From Valencia hispanica (taxonomy: Eukaryota > Chordata > Actinopteri > Cyprinodontiformes > Valenciidae), in contig OY747707.1 in the NCBI GenBank assembly GCA_963556495.2, positions 34,925,371 through 34,989,370 of the forward strand: a DNA stretch of 64,000 nt, in the 5' to 3' direction. The notes beneath the pieces were generated by a model, which did not search any database, had not been told where the DNA came from, and saw only the letters and a program-made list of their open reading frames with translations. Positions within the stretch are counted from its first letter, which is position 1; every line of letters begins with the position of its first letter. Position numbers and translations under genes: made by a program. Of this stretch, positions 22,401-39,559 are shown in pieces.

Positions 22401-23984
22401 TCTCTGCTGATGTCACAGCTCTCCGCAGTATTAGGCAGAGAGAGATTTTAACTCTTCAAGTCCCGGGCTGGGCTTTTGCAGCAAAACGATGTATAGGGAA
22501 TCACGTTAAAACTTTTCAAAAGCAAACTGTTGTTACTAAACGAATGCCACAATACGCAGTTTTATAAAAGATAAAATAAAAGAACAACGGCAAGGTTGAA
22601 AAAAATATTAAACTGCAATCAGAACAACAAAAATGTCCCTATTAGGACACATCAGGTCATGAAGAGGCCGGAATACTGCATTTGTTTTAGAAGTATCAAC
22701 ATTACACAAAATCCTTGATATAATGTAACATCAAGTGCTGTTGTCTGTCATGTTTCTTAGCACCTAAAGCTCATATTGTTTGTACAGTGAGCCTGTTGAA
22801 AGTCTTTGGTGTCAACTGAGTGACCCACATCAAAACAACTATGAAGTTCTATTTATTCTCAGGGTTTCACTACTCTGTACTTTACCAGGAAGACACAAAT
22901 TAGTCATCTGAGTGCCTCTGTAGTTCCACTCAAGGATTATTCATACCCCATGTGTGTGTAGAAGATTTCAAAATATGTAAACATAAAAAAGCTGTTCTGA
23001 TCTTTAGCTAATACAACCAACATACATTAAAATCTTAAAATATTTGTAGTGGGGTCATGTTAAAAGTTGATGAGCAATATCTTACCTGCTGTAGATAACT
23101 CTTACACCTGCAAAAACTTCAGCAAGCATGTGAGCATTAGCTTGGCGTTTAGGTTCTATCAATAATAGTGTCAATTATTATTTTTGTTATTTGTATTGTA
23201 TTTTGGTAATTGTTCTTTGCTGTAACTGTGATTTTATTATATATATAATTTTTTAATTCAGCTAAGTTTTATGTTTTGTTTCTCATAAGTCTACAGGGGG
23301 TTACACATTAGTTTTTGCTAGAAACTTGTATGCATAACATAAAGTTTGCATTATAAATATAAAGGAATTTTGCTTGCATTTATTCCCATTGAAATCCAGT
23401 GTACTTGACCCCAAAGGTGTAAGTTGACAGCGAGTTTGAGATTGGCCAGAACTAAAGTGAACTCAAAATAATGCAATGATGCAATGTCAAAATCCTCACT
23501 GTGGTTTATCCGAACCTTTTGAAAACAACTAGTTTTTATGTGTGTATTAAGAGGATTTTTACACAAAAGCCAATGATGATTTACATGAGAAAAATATGTT
23601 GGAGGCTGTGTGCCAATGCTGATATTCCTGGGTACTGAGAACAGAACATGTAAAGAGTTCTTCGGTCAGTGTACCTGTTTGATAGAAAAGTCAAGCAAAA
23701 TAAAAATCCATAAAATACCACTGACTTAAACTCCTATAATATTCCTTCTTTATAGACCTCTTTAGTTTCTTACAAGAAATGTTTTGCATGTTCATTTCAA
23801 ACAGGACCACTGGTGGCACACTGCCAGCTACCTCCATTTTGTGTGTCAAATAACAGTAGGTTTCTCTGTATATAACAGCCCCAAGCCAAAATAATGACAA
23901 GCAGAAGGTTAATAAGTTAACATTAGCATAAACCACTATGACTTTTTGATAACATATAGTTGCTTTAGCACAGGAGAAGCTTGA
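22401..23984. other. No feature seen
   Basis: AT-rich, without a recognisable frame, repeat family or RNA gene. Confidence 0.5.
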
Positions 23985-24243
23985 ATTGGTCTTGGACCCC
24001 TCAAACTGGCTTTTTGCTTAGAGATCCAGAACCAACTGATCTGGATTTGTACCAAATGAAAGCACCAGGAGAGTTATCTTTAAAATAATCCGTTCAAAAA
24101 AATTTAAAATTGGGTTATGTTTAAGCAGTTAATATCCTACCTGCAGCATATAATTCTCCTGGCATCTTCATTTTGTACAAATCCAGATTAATTGGAACAG
24201 GAAGCTGATGCTTATAAGTAATCTGAGGGTGTCCAACACCAAT
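23985..24243. mobile_element. Foldback (long inverted repeat) element
   Basis: Bases 23985-24077 (from ATTGGTCTTGGACCCCTCAA) are the imperfect reverse complement of 24150-24243 (ending GGGTGTCCAACACCAAT). The arms are about 93 bases with roughly 75-80% matches by eye, separated by a 72-base AT-rich loop. There is no coding capacity. This is the structure of a foldback or MITE-type DNA element; the family is not identified. Confidence 0.8.
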
Positions 24244-24628
24244 GTGTAGTCATTTTGAATCACTTTGAAGAATTCATACCTCAAAATAAATGATACCAGT
24301 TAGCATGAATGCTTTTTAAAGGAGTCATGACCTGTAATTTTCACTTTTCCATGAGAAAAAATGTATGTTATGATTGCCTAACGATTATACACTGCCCGGG
24401 AAGCCGATATTTAAAAGTGAAGCGTTTGTTTACCCCTGGGTTCATCAACCAGCCCACGTGCACGCGCTCTCAAATATGTGGTTTTAATTTCTGGCCGACT
24501 TGTCAAGTCGGCGGAGGATATACCATATATAGACATCGCAGACCTACCTATGATGCAGGAAGCCCGCCCTCCCTCTCTCTCTCCCTTCTCCCCCTCATAT
24601 TCAGTCGAGCGCTGCCATTACTGAATTC
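24244..24628. other. Flank of hAT-like element; short palindrome
   Basis: No gene recognised. Contains GCCGACTTGTCAAGTCGGC at 24494-24512, a palindrome apart from its central base, and a CT-rich stretch near 24575. The moderate GC content suggests a promoter or repeat, but I cannot name either. Confidence 0.4.
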
Positions 24629-24945
24629 TAGTGATGGGAATTCCAGCTCTTTATGGAGAGCCAGTTCTTTTGGCTTGACTCACCATAAAGAGCCGGCTCT
24701 TTATGGAGAGCCAGTTCTTTTGGCTTGGCTAACCATAAAGAGCCGACTCTTTATGCTCCTCAGATTTTCTGTTGCTTAAAGTGTATTTATTACCAAAATT
24801 AATGCAAAACGATGTCTACCAAATGTACCAAAACAAGCGGGGGGGAAAAAAAAAACAACGTTTCCCAATGACTAGCCGGCTCCCATCGTTCACTTCAAAG
24901 AGTTAGCTCTTAGAGCAGGTTCGTTCGCGACCGACACATCACTGA
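24629..24945. mobile_element. hAT-like non-autonomous element with 50-bp hairpin units
   Basis: The ends are TAGTGATGGG and, at the right, ACACATCACTG, whose complement is CAGTGATGTGT; this is a hAT-type terminus. Inside, CTCTTTATG recurs at 24647, 24697 and 24747, an exact 50-bp period. Each unit folds through CTCTTTATGG and CCATAAAGAG. AGAGCCGGCTCT at 24689-24700 is a perfect palindrome at the unit junction. No clear 8-bp target duplication could be read. No transposase. Confidence 0.6.
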
Positions 24946-25138
24946 TTCGAAGTACGAACTCCACCGTGAAAGATGCTGAAAGTTTCTTCACGCAATGATG
25001 CATGAAGAAGACATATTCGTGTCAGCCTTTTATTTAAATCAGCAAAAAAACATTTCTGCCAGAAACGTAGTCCACACGTGAGTTGCTCTGTTGTTGACTA
25101 CCAGAATCAAAATGGAAATATTTTTTCTATTTTTTTTT

Positions 25139-25249
25139 ACGCCGGAATCCTTTACGAATTTGGGACAATATCAGGCGAAGTTGGCATCAAAGCTCCGTTT
25201 GGAAAAAGGGGCCATTCCAACAATCAGAGACTGGCCTGCAATTGAAACG
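25139..25249 (+). pseudogene. THAP-type zinc-finger fragment
   Basis: The frame reads TPESFTNLGQYQAKLASKLR and then LEKGAIPTIRDWPAIET, resembling the C-terminal half of THAP DNA-binding domains (a phenylalanine-containing block, then a basic stretch and a PTI motif). It ends at a GTAAGG donor at 25250. The cysteine/histidine half is missing, and the expected acceptor before it is AC rather than AG after a long pyrimidine tract, so it is probably a broken copy. Fish genomes hold many such THAP copies, some derived from P-element-like transposons. Confidence 0.45.
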
Positions 25250-25460
25250 GTAAGGCTGTGTTTTTATTGCTCTGCTGTGTGTAACAAAGCAGTTAACTGC
25301 TAATGTGGCTATTGTGTGCTAGCGGGAGTAGTAGATATGGGTTAGATATGCTGAAGCGTTACCTGCGGTGTCAACCCCCCTCCTTCCTGCCACCAATCAA
25401 CGCGTCCCTCATTTGCATTATTACAATGACCGTCCACGACAGCCAAAGTATCGCATCAGA

Positions 25461-25470
25461 TCTCGCGAGA
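25461..25470. promoter_or_regulatory. TCTCGCGAGA palindrome
   Basis: A perfect 10-bp copy of the CGCG core-promoter element known from vertebrate TATA-less promoters. It is 0.2 kb downstream of the THAP fragment, in moderately CpG-rich sequence. No adjacent gene is recognised. Confidence 0.5.
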
Positions 25471-25951
25471 CAATAATGCCTTCAGAAATAAGGGTCAGAG
25501 GAGCTGTGTTTATTTTTTTCACTTTTTTTCAACTTTTCTTTTTTAGAAGGGCCTGAAAGACCATAATAGAGCGTGGGTATCCAAGATAATACTAGGTTAT
25601 GACTCCTTTAATACAATTCCAAACTGTTGTCACATTTAGATACTTTTTTACAGAGAAGCTGATGATTACTTACACAGGAACTGGAGGTTGGGGGCAGTGC
25701 GCCAAGCAGTAATCTACTTCTATGAAATACATTCTGAGAGTGGAACACAAAGTGTTTCCAGTAATTTTAACTGTCCGATGTAAAAGTGTAAAAAGCAAAA
25801 ACATCAAATCAGTTTAATTTAACGCTATTATATACATTTTATGCTGCGTTATTTTTCTATCCAACAGTTACTCTGACCAAAGACATTTTACATGTTCCTT
25901 CCACAGTAAATGTTTCACACAGGAAGATAATTTATGGCACACCACCTCCAA

Positions 25952-27676
<1,725 letters not shown>

Positions 27677-27800
27677 TTTCGAAAGTGTGTATAGCCTCAG
27701 ACCAACACAAAGTAGTGCACAGTTGTGAATTGAAAGAAAAATGACATATGGTTTTTTAAATTTGTTTTTCAAATAAAAATCTGATAGGCATTTTTGCCAC

Positions 27801-27883
<83 letters not shown>

Positions 27884-28943
27884 GCTTTCTGAGTAAATAC
27901 TCTGTAGAACTTCATGTTATTGCAATTACAGCTGCAAGTCTCCATCATATTTTTGCATCTGTAGACTGCAGACATTTTTTTTTGCATAATTGCTCAAACT
28001 CAGACAGACAGGATGAAGAGCATCTGTGAATATCAAATTTCAAGCGTTATCACAGATTCTCAGTTGAAATATTAGTCTGGCCTTTGACTAGGCCATTGCG
28101 TGATGCAGCCAAGATGATTTTTCACAATGGAAATGATATGATCAGGGTGATGTGCAGGGCTAATTTTCTGCCACACATTGTTTTGCATATAGATGAAAAA
28201 CAACAACTCAGTTTTGGTCTCCCATGACCACAGCACCTTTACGCAGGTATGTTGTGTCCCTACATGGCTTGTGGCAAATTGCTGATGAGATCAACAGTGA
28301 CTTTCTTTCAACAATGAATTTCTTTTTGCCACTCTTCTATACAGGCCAGATTTGTGAAGTGTCTGACTAATAGCTGCCCTGTCAACAGTTTCTCCCACCT
28401 GAAATGTGGATATCTGTAGCTGCTCCAGAGTGTCCTCCCTCTTTTTGTCTCTGGTTGATACTCTTCTTGCCTGAACCTGTCAGTTTAGGTGCCATGTATT
28501 GGTATCTTTCCAGTTGTGCTAGAAACTTTCCAATCAAAACTTCTCTGTAACTCCCTGAGCAGTCTGCTGTGTTCCTTGGTCTTTATGATGCTGTTTGTCC
28601 ATTAAAGTTCTCTAAAAAAAGTTTTGGGTGCCTTCACACAACAAATGCATTAATACTGAGGATTAAAACCAATAAGGAGACTTCTGAAGCTAATTGTTTG
28701 CGTCAAAGTTTATTTTTGGGGGTATAAGAGTAAAGGGGGTTGAGTACAGATGTATTCCACAGGTCTTTTTAAATTCTTATTTGCGAGAAAAATTCATATA
28801 TTGTAAGAAAAATTCAAGAAGACCATTTATCATTTCCCTTTCAAATCAAAGTTAAGCTTTTATTTGTGGTGGTCTGTCACATAAAATACAGATAAAATAC
28901 ACTCTTGTAGTTAAAGGGGAATGAATACTTTGAAAAACCATGA
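27677..28943 (-). mobile_element. Tc1-like transposon remnant, minus orientation
   Basis: The complement shows decayed Tc1 transposase motifs in order, from an N-terminal helix-turn-helix piece (near 28560) to a ...LAAVIA-like tail (near 27930). The ends (AAAGTGTGTATAGCCTCAGA at the left and AGGGGAATGAATACTTTG at the right) have the form of Tc1 termini. Many frameshifts. A TTA microsatellite has expanded inside its left terminal region. Confidence 0.75.
27803..27882. repeat. (TTA)n microsatellite, about 26 units
   Basis: An uninterrupted trinucleotide tract inside the terminal region of the Tc1 remnant. Confidence 0.97.
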
Positions 28944-29451
28944 AAATACAGAAAGGGATTAGATTGAGGTCAAGGGTGAAATTAAACTGATGCTCACCAC
29001 AGAAGACAAACAACTAGTTACGCTCTTGTCAACTAACAACAGCAGCAGGTGATTTTACGAGGTGTTTGTTTTTTGTGGCTGCACACATTGTTAGCTCCCT
29101 TTTCCCGCTCTCCCTAAACTTGAGATAAATTAGGCATCACAAATCAACCAGGCGTGAATAAAATACTCTTCTTTCCAAAAGGTAGAAAGGTAAATTTAAC
29201 TAAACTAAGAATTGGGGGCATTATTTCTGAAACTTTAAGTTATATCTCAACTGCAACTATCTGCAACTAAGTATAAGACTATGAGCTTACTATATTAACA
29301 CTGACTATTCCCTCGTCTTGGTCTCTAGAGAACACAATCAGCCCCACAGAGAGCTCCGTACTACAGAGAGTCTCCATTGATGTCCTCTCAGCTCCCCTCC
29401 CCCTCTCAGACATCTGTAGCAGCTGCCCCCTTGTGCTCCTGTCAGCTGGGC

Positions 29452-29537
<86 letters not shown>

Positions 29538-30313
29538 AACTCACTGAGGTGGGGTTGGCTGGGAGTTTAGAGTAGGGCGTGTTGTGACACCTCCCCCCTT
29601 TGGAGGGGTCTGGCCCGCACACTTGTGGGACATCACATTCATCAATGGCTAATAGTCACTAGCAGGTCATCCTGAAAACACAACAGAGACCTCTGACCTC
29701 TTTTTAACGCAAAAGGCTGTGAGGTGGCCACATTAGGCCTCAGGCAATATAAAAGTGCACAGCACACACATGCACGATGTTTTAACATGCAAATTTTGAT
29801 GTGTGAAATTAGTCTTAACAGCAGTTTACACTTGGTACAGCAACAAACGCTCACTTTAAACCCGGGATAACTTTTGCTCGAAGTAAAATGGGGAAAAAAA
29901 ACAACAACAAAAACAACCACTTTTGCAGCCGGAGTCCTGTGAAACTGTCACATGCCAGGGCAGCAAGTTCAGCTCTTACAGTACAAGAAGCCTTGTTTGA
30001 CTGAGCCACCACAGCTTTACACACATTCTGATGCATAGCGATCTTTATTAATTAAGTGAGCATAATTCACACAGCAGGCTGTGGCTACATAACAAATACG
30101 GGACAATTAGAAAGGAAAGCATTGCTCACTCCAGTAATAACAGGGACTGATATTGTTTTTTCATTAATAAAAAAGACAAGAAGTAAATAGAATAATATTA
30201 TACGTGATGTGAGACAATGCATCAAAACCAGAAGAAGTTTCATTATTATCCTTAAAATCAATACATTCTCACTTCAAACTGTGTTAGTTTCTTTCTTACA
30301 TATACAGTATATA
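28944..30313. other. No gene seen apart from a microsatellite
   Basis: Frames on the minus strand around 29.3-29.9 kb are repeat-derived or unremarkable. The (GT)n tract is listed separately. Confidence 0.5.
29457..29534. repeat. (GT)n microsatellite
   Basis: About 39 GT units, almost uninterrupted. Confidence 0.97.
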
Positions 30314-31592
30314 GTTCTGTAAAAGAAAGCATTTGTTCACACAGAACTTTACCACATTTCGTCACAATGCAACCACAAACTTCAATGTATTGTTTTTATA
30401 TCTAGTGACATAAGAGTGAAGTGGAAAAAAATTACTTCTTTCAAACATTTGTACGGCTACAAATCTGAAAAGTGTGTCCTTCAAAGGTCCTCAGCCTCCC
30501 CCACCATATATAAAAAACCCTGTTGAAGCAACTGCCTTCAGAAGACATCTACTTAGTGAATAGAGTCCACCTCTGTGTCACCTAATCTCAGTATTAATGC
30601 AGCTGTTCTGTGGAGACCTCAGAGGTTCTTTAGAGAACATTATAGAACAAACTGCATCCTGAAGACCAAGAAACAGGTCAGGGATAAAGTTTAAAACAAT
30701 ATCACAAGGGAGTGTGGCGCAACCTACAAAGTCATGGCTGTCCAGATTAACTGAGAAATCATGCGAGGAGGGTGTTAGTCAGAGACGCCACCAAAAGGCC
30801 CATGATAACTCTAGTGGAGCTGCAGACATCCACAGCTCAGGAGGGAGAATTTGTTGACACGAGAATCATTATTCATGCTCGGAAAGCTGGAAACTAATAA
30901 CAAGAACACAGTGAAACATGGTGGAGGCAGCATTATGCTTTGGGGACACTTTTCTTTAGCAAGGACAGAGTAGCTGGTAAGAGTTAATATAAGGTTAAAT
31001 GGAGCTAAATACAATGTGATCCAGGACGAAAACTTGTTAGAAGCTGCAAAAGACTTGAAACAGTGGCAGAGGTTCAGCTTTCAGTAGGACAATGTCCCCA
31101 AACATACAGCAACAATGGTAGGGTTTAGATTAAAGCATATTAATGTCCTAGAATGACCCTGTCAAAGTTCCGATCTAAATCTAATCGAGATACTGTGCAA
31201 AGACTTCAAAATTGCTGTTCAGCAATGTTCTCCTTCCAGTATTTCTGAGTTTATGCAATTTGGCAAAAAAGAATGTGACAGTTCAGTCTGTAGGTGAGCA
31301 ATGGTGGAGACATACCTCAAAAGAGTTGCAGCTGTAATTGCAGCGAAAGGTGGATCTAAAAAGGCTAAAATCAGAAGGCTGAGTACACATGATGTATGCT
31401 CACAATGGTCAGATTGTAATTAGTTAAAAAAATTTGACAACCACATATCATTTTCCCTTTGAACTACTTTGTGGTGATTTTTCACAAAAATCAATGTAAA
31501 AAAAAAATCTTTATAAAATAAATTGCAGTTTTATGGTTGTAACGTGATGAATTGTGAAAAAGTTCAAAGGCGTGAACAGTTTTGCAAGGTAC
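30314..31592 (+). mobile_element. Tc1-like transposon remnant
   Basis: The terminal region (CATTTGTTCACACAGAACTT, then CCACATTTCGTCACAATG) is partly repeated in inverted form at the right end (GTGAACAGTTTTGCAAGGTA). Internally, DNA-level relics of transposase are clear, such as AAACATGGTGGAGGCAGCAT near 30912 and AGGACAATGTCCCCAAACAT near 31086 (the catalytic QQDNDPKH region). Numerous frameshifts and stops; inactive. Confidence 0.85.
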
Positions 31593-32351
31593 TACAAACA
31601 ATAAGGCCTCTGTGAGTTTTTTTATTTTTCAGTAAATGTAGAGTTAGGTGCCAAAAGGCTGAAGGATGCCATGCATGATGCATAACAGATTTGACTAATA
31701 ACCTCAGAGGCTAGGTGTTGCACCCTCATTCAAACTCCTAGTGCCCTATCTGGTGTTGTGAATGTTTTCCCAATTCCCAGAAAGGTTTTTGTGACGATTC
31801 AAATCCCCCAACAAAACGCGATTCATGTCGCTTCCTGTTCTTGTAGCTTTTTTTTCTTATCTTGAGTGAACTGTCCCCACCCTTCAGCATTTTATTCTTT
31901 ATTAAGGCTAGCTGCTAAGAGGGATTACACAGAGGGCTCAACACAAACAAGATCTAATCCTAGGGCAAAGGAGCTACCTTGAAAAATTTAGTTTTTGAAG
32001 GCCTGCTTGCGTAGTTACTTTGACTAAAACAACTTAAATTTAGGGCCTAAATGATTTCTCCTGGAATTTAGGTACAACTGCACTAACATGACACAAAAAC
32101 AATAGAATGAAAAATCATAGCGTGAATGCCTGTTAACAAAGGCAAACATAACTGATGAGTTAATAGAGAGATTTAGTGTAAATGAAAAGGACAATGCATT
32201 AAATAGCAAATGATGCAAAACAAAGACATTAAAAAGGGTAATAATCTGACTGATCTCTTAAAAAGAATGAGATAATTCTTGAATTGATATAAGGGGGAGA
32301 TCACGTTCTTGTGGCATTCATCAAGCCTATGAAGGCAAAGCATCCTATATG
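31593..32351. other. No feature seen
   Basis: AT-rich, with no recognisable repeat or frame. Confidence 0.5.
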
Positions 32352-32506
32352 TAGGGCTGTCAAAATTAACGCATTAATGCAGGTTGATTAATTTGTAAAA
32401 TGAACGGAATAAATTTTTTTACACAATTAAATCATGTACAGAACGACCCGCCCTGTTGATCCCACAATTCAACCAGCGCTGCTTGCAGTGTTCGCTCCTC
32501 ATGTAA
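32352..32506. repeat. Dispersed repeat fragment
   Basis: GTAGGGCTGTCAAAATTAAC followed by GCATTAATGCAGGTTGATTA resembles a terminus common to fish dispersed elements, with an internal near-palindrome (TTAACGCATTAATGC). The right side is cut by the TATAC repeat. Confidence 0.45.
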
Positions 32507-34546
<2,040 letters not shown>

Positions 34547-34900
34547 TATATATACACATACATGCATACATATAGAGTTCTCTTTCAAAGAGAACTGGAT
34601 AACCAGTTACCAGCCCTCTCCAGACAGTTTTTCTACACCGTCTCCTTCTCCCTTCCCCTGTTTTGAAGTTTTTATTATTATCAGTAGTAGTAGTATTGTG
34701 GTGCATATTGTACCGCTGTTTTTCCTTTTTCCTAACACCTCCTTTTTCATGACTCATTTGCTGGTTGATTGGCAGAAACAATATTACTGTTTTCAGGACT
34801 TTTGAGGTATTTGGTTTTAGCGGGGAAAAAAAGCCTGATTTAAGGTGATGTAAAACAAACCTCTAATCTGAGCAGCACTAATGTTTCTAATAATATAGTT
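34547..34900. other. No feature seen
   Basis: Short spacer between two transposon-derived elements, with a TA-rich start and no recognisable gene. Confidence 0.5.
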
Positions 34901-35243
34901 CAGTGCATCGCAAAAGTATTCAAAGTTTTCACTGTTTGTCACATTTTAACCACAAACATTTATTATGACTGTAAGTGACAGAGCAATACAAAGAAGTTAA
35001 CACCGCAACTGAAAAAGGATAAGGTTAAAAACATTTTATACAGTGTCTGGCTTTTTATTCAGTACTTTGTACTTTGCAATTGTAGCCACAAATCTTTTGG
35101 GGTCATGTCTCTCCTGCCTTTGCACATCTATGGTTTGAAATGTTAGATTCTGGATGGAGAACATCTGCTCCTGTCTAAAGACTTTCACAGCTTCTAGTCC
35201 AGAATGTAGCTTAAGGGTGTAAATACTTTTGCAAGCCTCTGTG
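34901..35243. mobile_element. Short Tc1-derived element (internal deletion)
   Basis: The left end (CAGTGCATCGCAAAAGTATT) pairs with the complement of the right end (GTAAATACTTTTGCAAGCCT then CTGTG). Only 343 bases separate the ends and no transposase is left, as in a MITE formed by internal deletion. Confidence 0.75.
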
Positions 35244-35245
35244 TA

Positions 35246-36268
<1,023 letters not shown>

Positions 36269-36335
36269 ATCGAGTGACAAATTAAATGCAGATTTTTTGT
36301 CTGTGCCTGCTGTCCTCTCAGCCCACACTCAGCCA

Positions 36336-36610
36336 TGGCACATGGCTGCTTATACTGAGCCGGGTTCTGCTGGAGGTTCCTTCCATTTAAAAGGAAGTTG
36401 TCCATTTCAGCTGCTGTCACATGCTTTCAACCTAAAATCATATGATAATATTTAAATGTATGGGGTCTAGTTTTATTCTGTATGTGTGGTGTGACTGTAT
36501 TTGACTGATGTAAGTATGCATTTCTGAATATGAATTAGATATTTTTGTCTTGTGAAGAGCTTAAAAATAAGGGATGTTGTGAATTAATAAACTGAATAAA
36601 ACTGAAATTG
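36336..36610 (+). repeat. Common fish dispersed repeat, degenerate copy
   Basis: GAGCCGGGTTCTGCTGGAGG at the start, AAAAGGAAGTTGTCCATTTC after it, and the tail GTGAATTAATAAACTGAATA follow the order of a dispersed repeat abundant in teleosts (consensus ending in a ...TATAAATAAACTGAATTGAA-type tail). Recognition is from memory; the borders are approximate. Confidence 0.6.
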
Positions 36611-38099
36611 GCCTCTTCATTTGGCTGGTTAATCTACAGCAGCAGTTTAACTGGAAACCTTATCTATAACAGCATCACCTGTGTTGACTAACTTGATGGG
36701 CAAGGTTGACAAATAAAATAATTGACACTGGGATGCAGCACAAGTCTATGACCTAGGTATAATTTAATAAATACCATAATTGCTAAAATGCATTAAGTGT
36801 AGACTGATTTCCAGTATCAATATAATGCAATTTTTTTAAATTAGAGTTTTAAAATAGCTGAAGTTTTAGTTTTTAGAATTTATATGGTTTAAAGTCCCTT
36901 TAATGAGATGCCAGAGAAAGTTATGCAGAACTGCGCTCTCCCATACCTGATGCTGTACACTTCCATACAGTTGGTTGAAAGTAGACTACCATCCCTTACC
37001 ATTGCCTACAAGAAAGACAAATTCAGTTTTTCTGAGATATATACTGTGGCAAAAAAACACAGAAAGTTGTGATATAAAAACCCACCCATCATCCTCATTA
37101 AGATTACACAGTTAGAAACCACAGTTGGCAAGCTATGAACAGTATGTCTGTCAAGGAGCAAGCTGGATCTAAAAATGCAGATAACCCAACTAATTAGCCA
37201 GCTAATGTCAGCTTCTCAATTCCCAGTGTTACTTTACAAAGAGAAGAAGGGTAGAAAGTTAAGGCGTAATCTTTTGCCAAATAAAAACATTTACTTGACT
37301 ACTAAATATTGTATGAAATAAAAGAAAATGTACAAGTAAATAAATGTTAAAGATAACATTATTGTAACTAGGTATGACCAATATGATAACCTTAAGTAAA
37401 AATATTGTTTTACAGTATCATGGTATAGGCACAAAAAAACATAACATCATAAAACCGATACATTTAGTGAGATTTTGCACATATATCGAACAAATTTCAT
37501 CTAATTTTGTCACACATTTAAAAAATAGGTATTTGCTGTTTGTTTGATTAACTGACTTATTAGTGGGACTATCTGCACAGGTGACAAGCTAGCAGTCAAA
37601 TGCTTAGCAAATATGCCTCCTAGCATGCCAATTGTAGTTTTAATACAAAGTTTACTTTAACAAGTGTGATGGGGTGCTTGACTTTCCACACTATGACTGT
37701 GTTGATCATGATCAGAAACATTTACAAACAGCTGAATTTGTCTTTCATGTAGGCCAGATAAGGTGAGGGTACGGTGTGTAGCCTTCATTCAGGCAGCTTA
37801 CCGGCTGGTTCACCGTAACAAACGGGTAGGGGGCATTGCTACGCTACTCAAAGCAAAACTTCCTCCACTCTGCACAAATGACTTAAAATCACAGAACCAA
37901 TATGATGGAAAATGTCAGAGATTCTGAAACTTTTAAAAAACCTTGATACAGGATGCTCTTTCCTAATTGCACCTGTAATACTCAATATGTTATACTATTT
38001 AGCAACATTTACATACTATACATTTTTGCTTTAAATTTGTTATAAATATTTGAGTAATGTTTTTTACTTCAAGTAATACTGTGTGAATACAATGTCTAC
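36611..38099. other. No gene seen
   Basis: AT-rich; no family resemblance. It may contain undiagnosed old repeats. Confidence 0.5.
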
Positions 38100-39128
38100 A
38101 ATAAGGTGGATACATAAAGTCATGCACCCCTGCTAAAATTCCAAGTGTTGTTAAAATATGAGACTATTATGAATCCTTTGAACCCTTTTAACCTTTTATA
38201 CACCTTGTATACTTCAATAACAACAACAAGAAAATCTGTTAAGGAAAAAAATACATAAATAAAAAAGCTGCAATTAACTGTTTGATAATGTACACACCAT
38301 CAAACGAATACTTTGCTGAAGCTAATTTTGGTTTAATTTCAGCATTTGGTTCTATTTGGTAGGAGTCTACCAGCTGAATAATACCTGCTGAAAATGAAAG
38401 CTCCTTATGCTCAGCTTGATAGTTTTGGACCTGTTTATGATTTCATTTTATGCCAAAAAATGCTTGTTCCACTACCATAATTTATGATGGGAATGGTGTT
38501 TTGTTGGAAACGTGTTATGTTGTTTATGTGCCAAACTTAGGGAAATTTTAGCCAGGACTGGTTGTTTTCTCTGGTAAAAAGAGACTCTGTCTTTAAATCA
38601 TGCACATTAGCTAAGACATGGCTAAGATATATATAGTGCATACCTAAGAAGACTGAATGCTTGACCAGAATTAAAAGGTGGTTCAACAAAGTATTGGTTT
38701 AACTGTGTGAACACTTATGCATATTTATTGTTATCAATATTATTATTTACATTTTCCCTCAGACACATTTGCTCATTGTTAATGTAAAATGAGATTCATT
38801 GTTAAAAGAGGGGGTTGTTCACTGGGTTCAGGTTGTGGATGGATGTGCGTGTTTTGGGGAGAAAAGAGGAAGAATAAACCGACACAACGGTTCTGAACAA
38901 GAAGTTTTCCCTGTGCTTTTCTTTACCCACGACCTTCATAATCTAGATAACACTCAGATCAGATCACCCAGAGTGTTACATTAAGGTGAGCATTGCATGA
39001 TACATGTCACATTAAATGTGAAAGGATATCTGAAATTATTTACCAAGACCCCCCCCCCTTTTTTTTTTTTGCATCACGAAAACCTGGCTTTTTAACAGGG
39101 GTGTGTGAACTTTTCATATCCACCAGAA
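38100..39128. mobile_element. Tc1/mariner-type element, decayed, about 1 kb
   Basis: The left end (AAGGTGGATACATAAAGTCA then TGCACCCCTG) matches the complement of the right end (CAGGGGTGTGTGAACTTTTC then ATATCCACC). The interior has no intact frame. A C-run/T-run lies just inside the right terminus (about 39050-39070). Confidence 0.7.
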
Positions 39129-39559
39129 AATAAACTCAACTGTACATTTATAAATGATATAATTTAATTCCAGTCAATCAACTTTATTTATAGAGGACTT
39201 TCATACAGCCAAGTGTAATGCAAATTAAGCCTACTTTACTGTATTTAAGAATCAAACACATAAAAACCTAGAGCAACTTTACTTAAATATCATTTATTTA
39301 TTTACTTATTTAAATGTTTTTTTATTTTAGACCTGTTTTGAATGATATCATGTATAGCCTAAATAATTATTTACCTATTTAGTTTATATGTTGAACTGTG
39401 GCACTTCTACTTCTAACCCTGATTTGTTGCAGACCCTCTTCTGCGATAAACCCTAATATAAGTTTTCAAAGAAACAAAATTAAACAACAACAAAAAAACA
39501 ACAAAAAACAACCAAACAAAACTGTGTCTATTGTCCTGTTTCTGGACTACAAACTGGAG
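39129..39559. other. No gene seen
   Basis: AT-rich leader to the CpG-rich region, with an AAC-rich tract near 39480-39515. Confidence 0.5.

Noticed and set aside
24309..24779. 156-codon plus-strand frame
   Set aside because: It crosses the hAT-like terminus and its hairpin units, so it is not a unitary gene.
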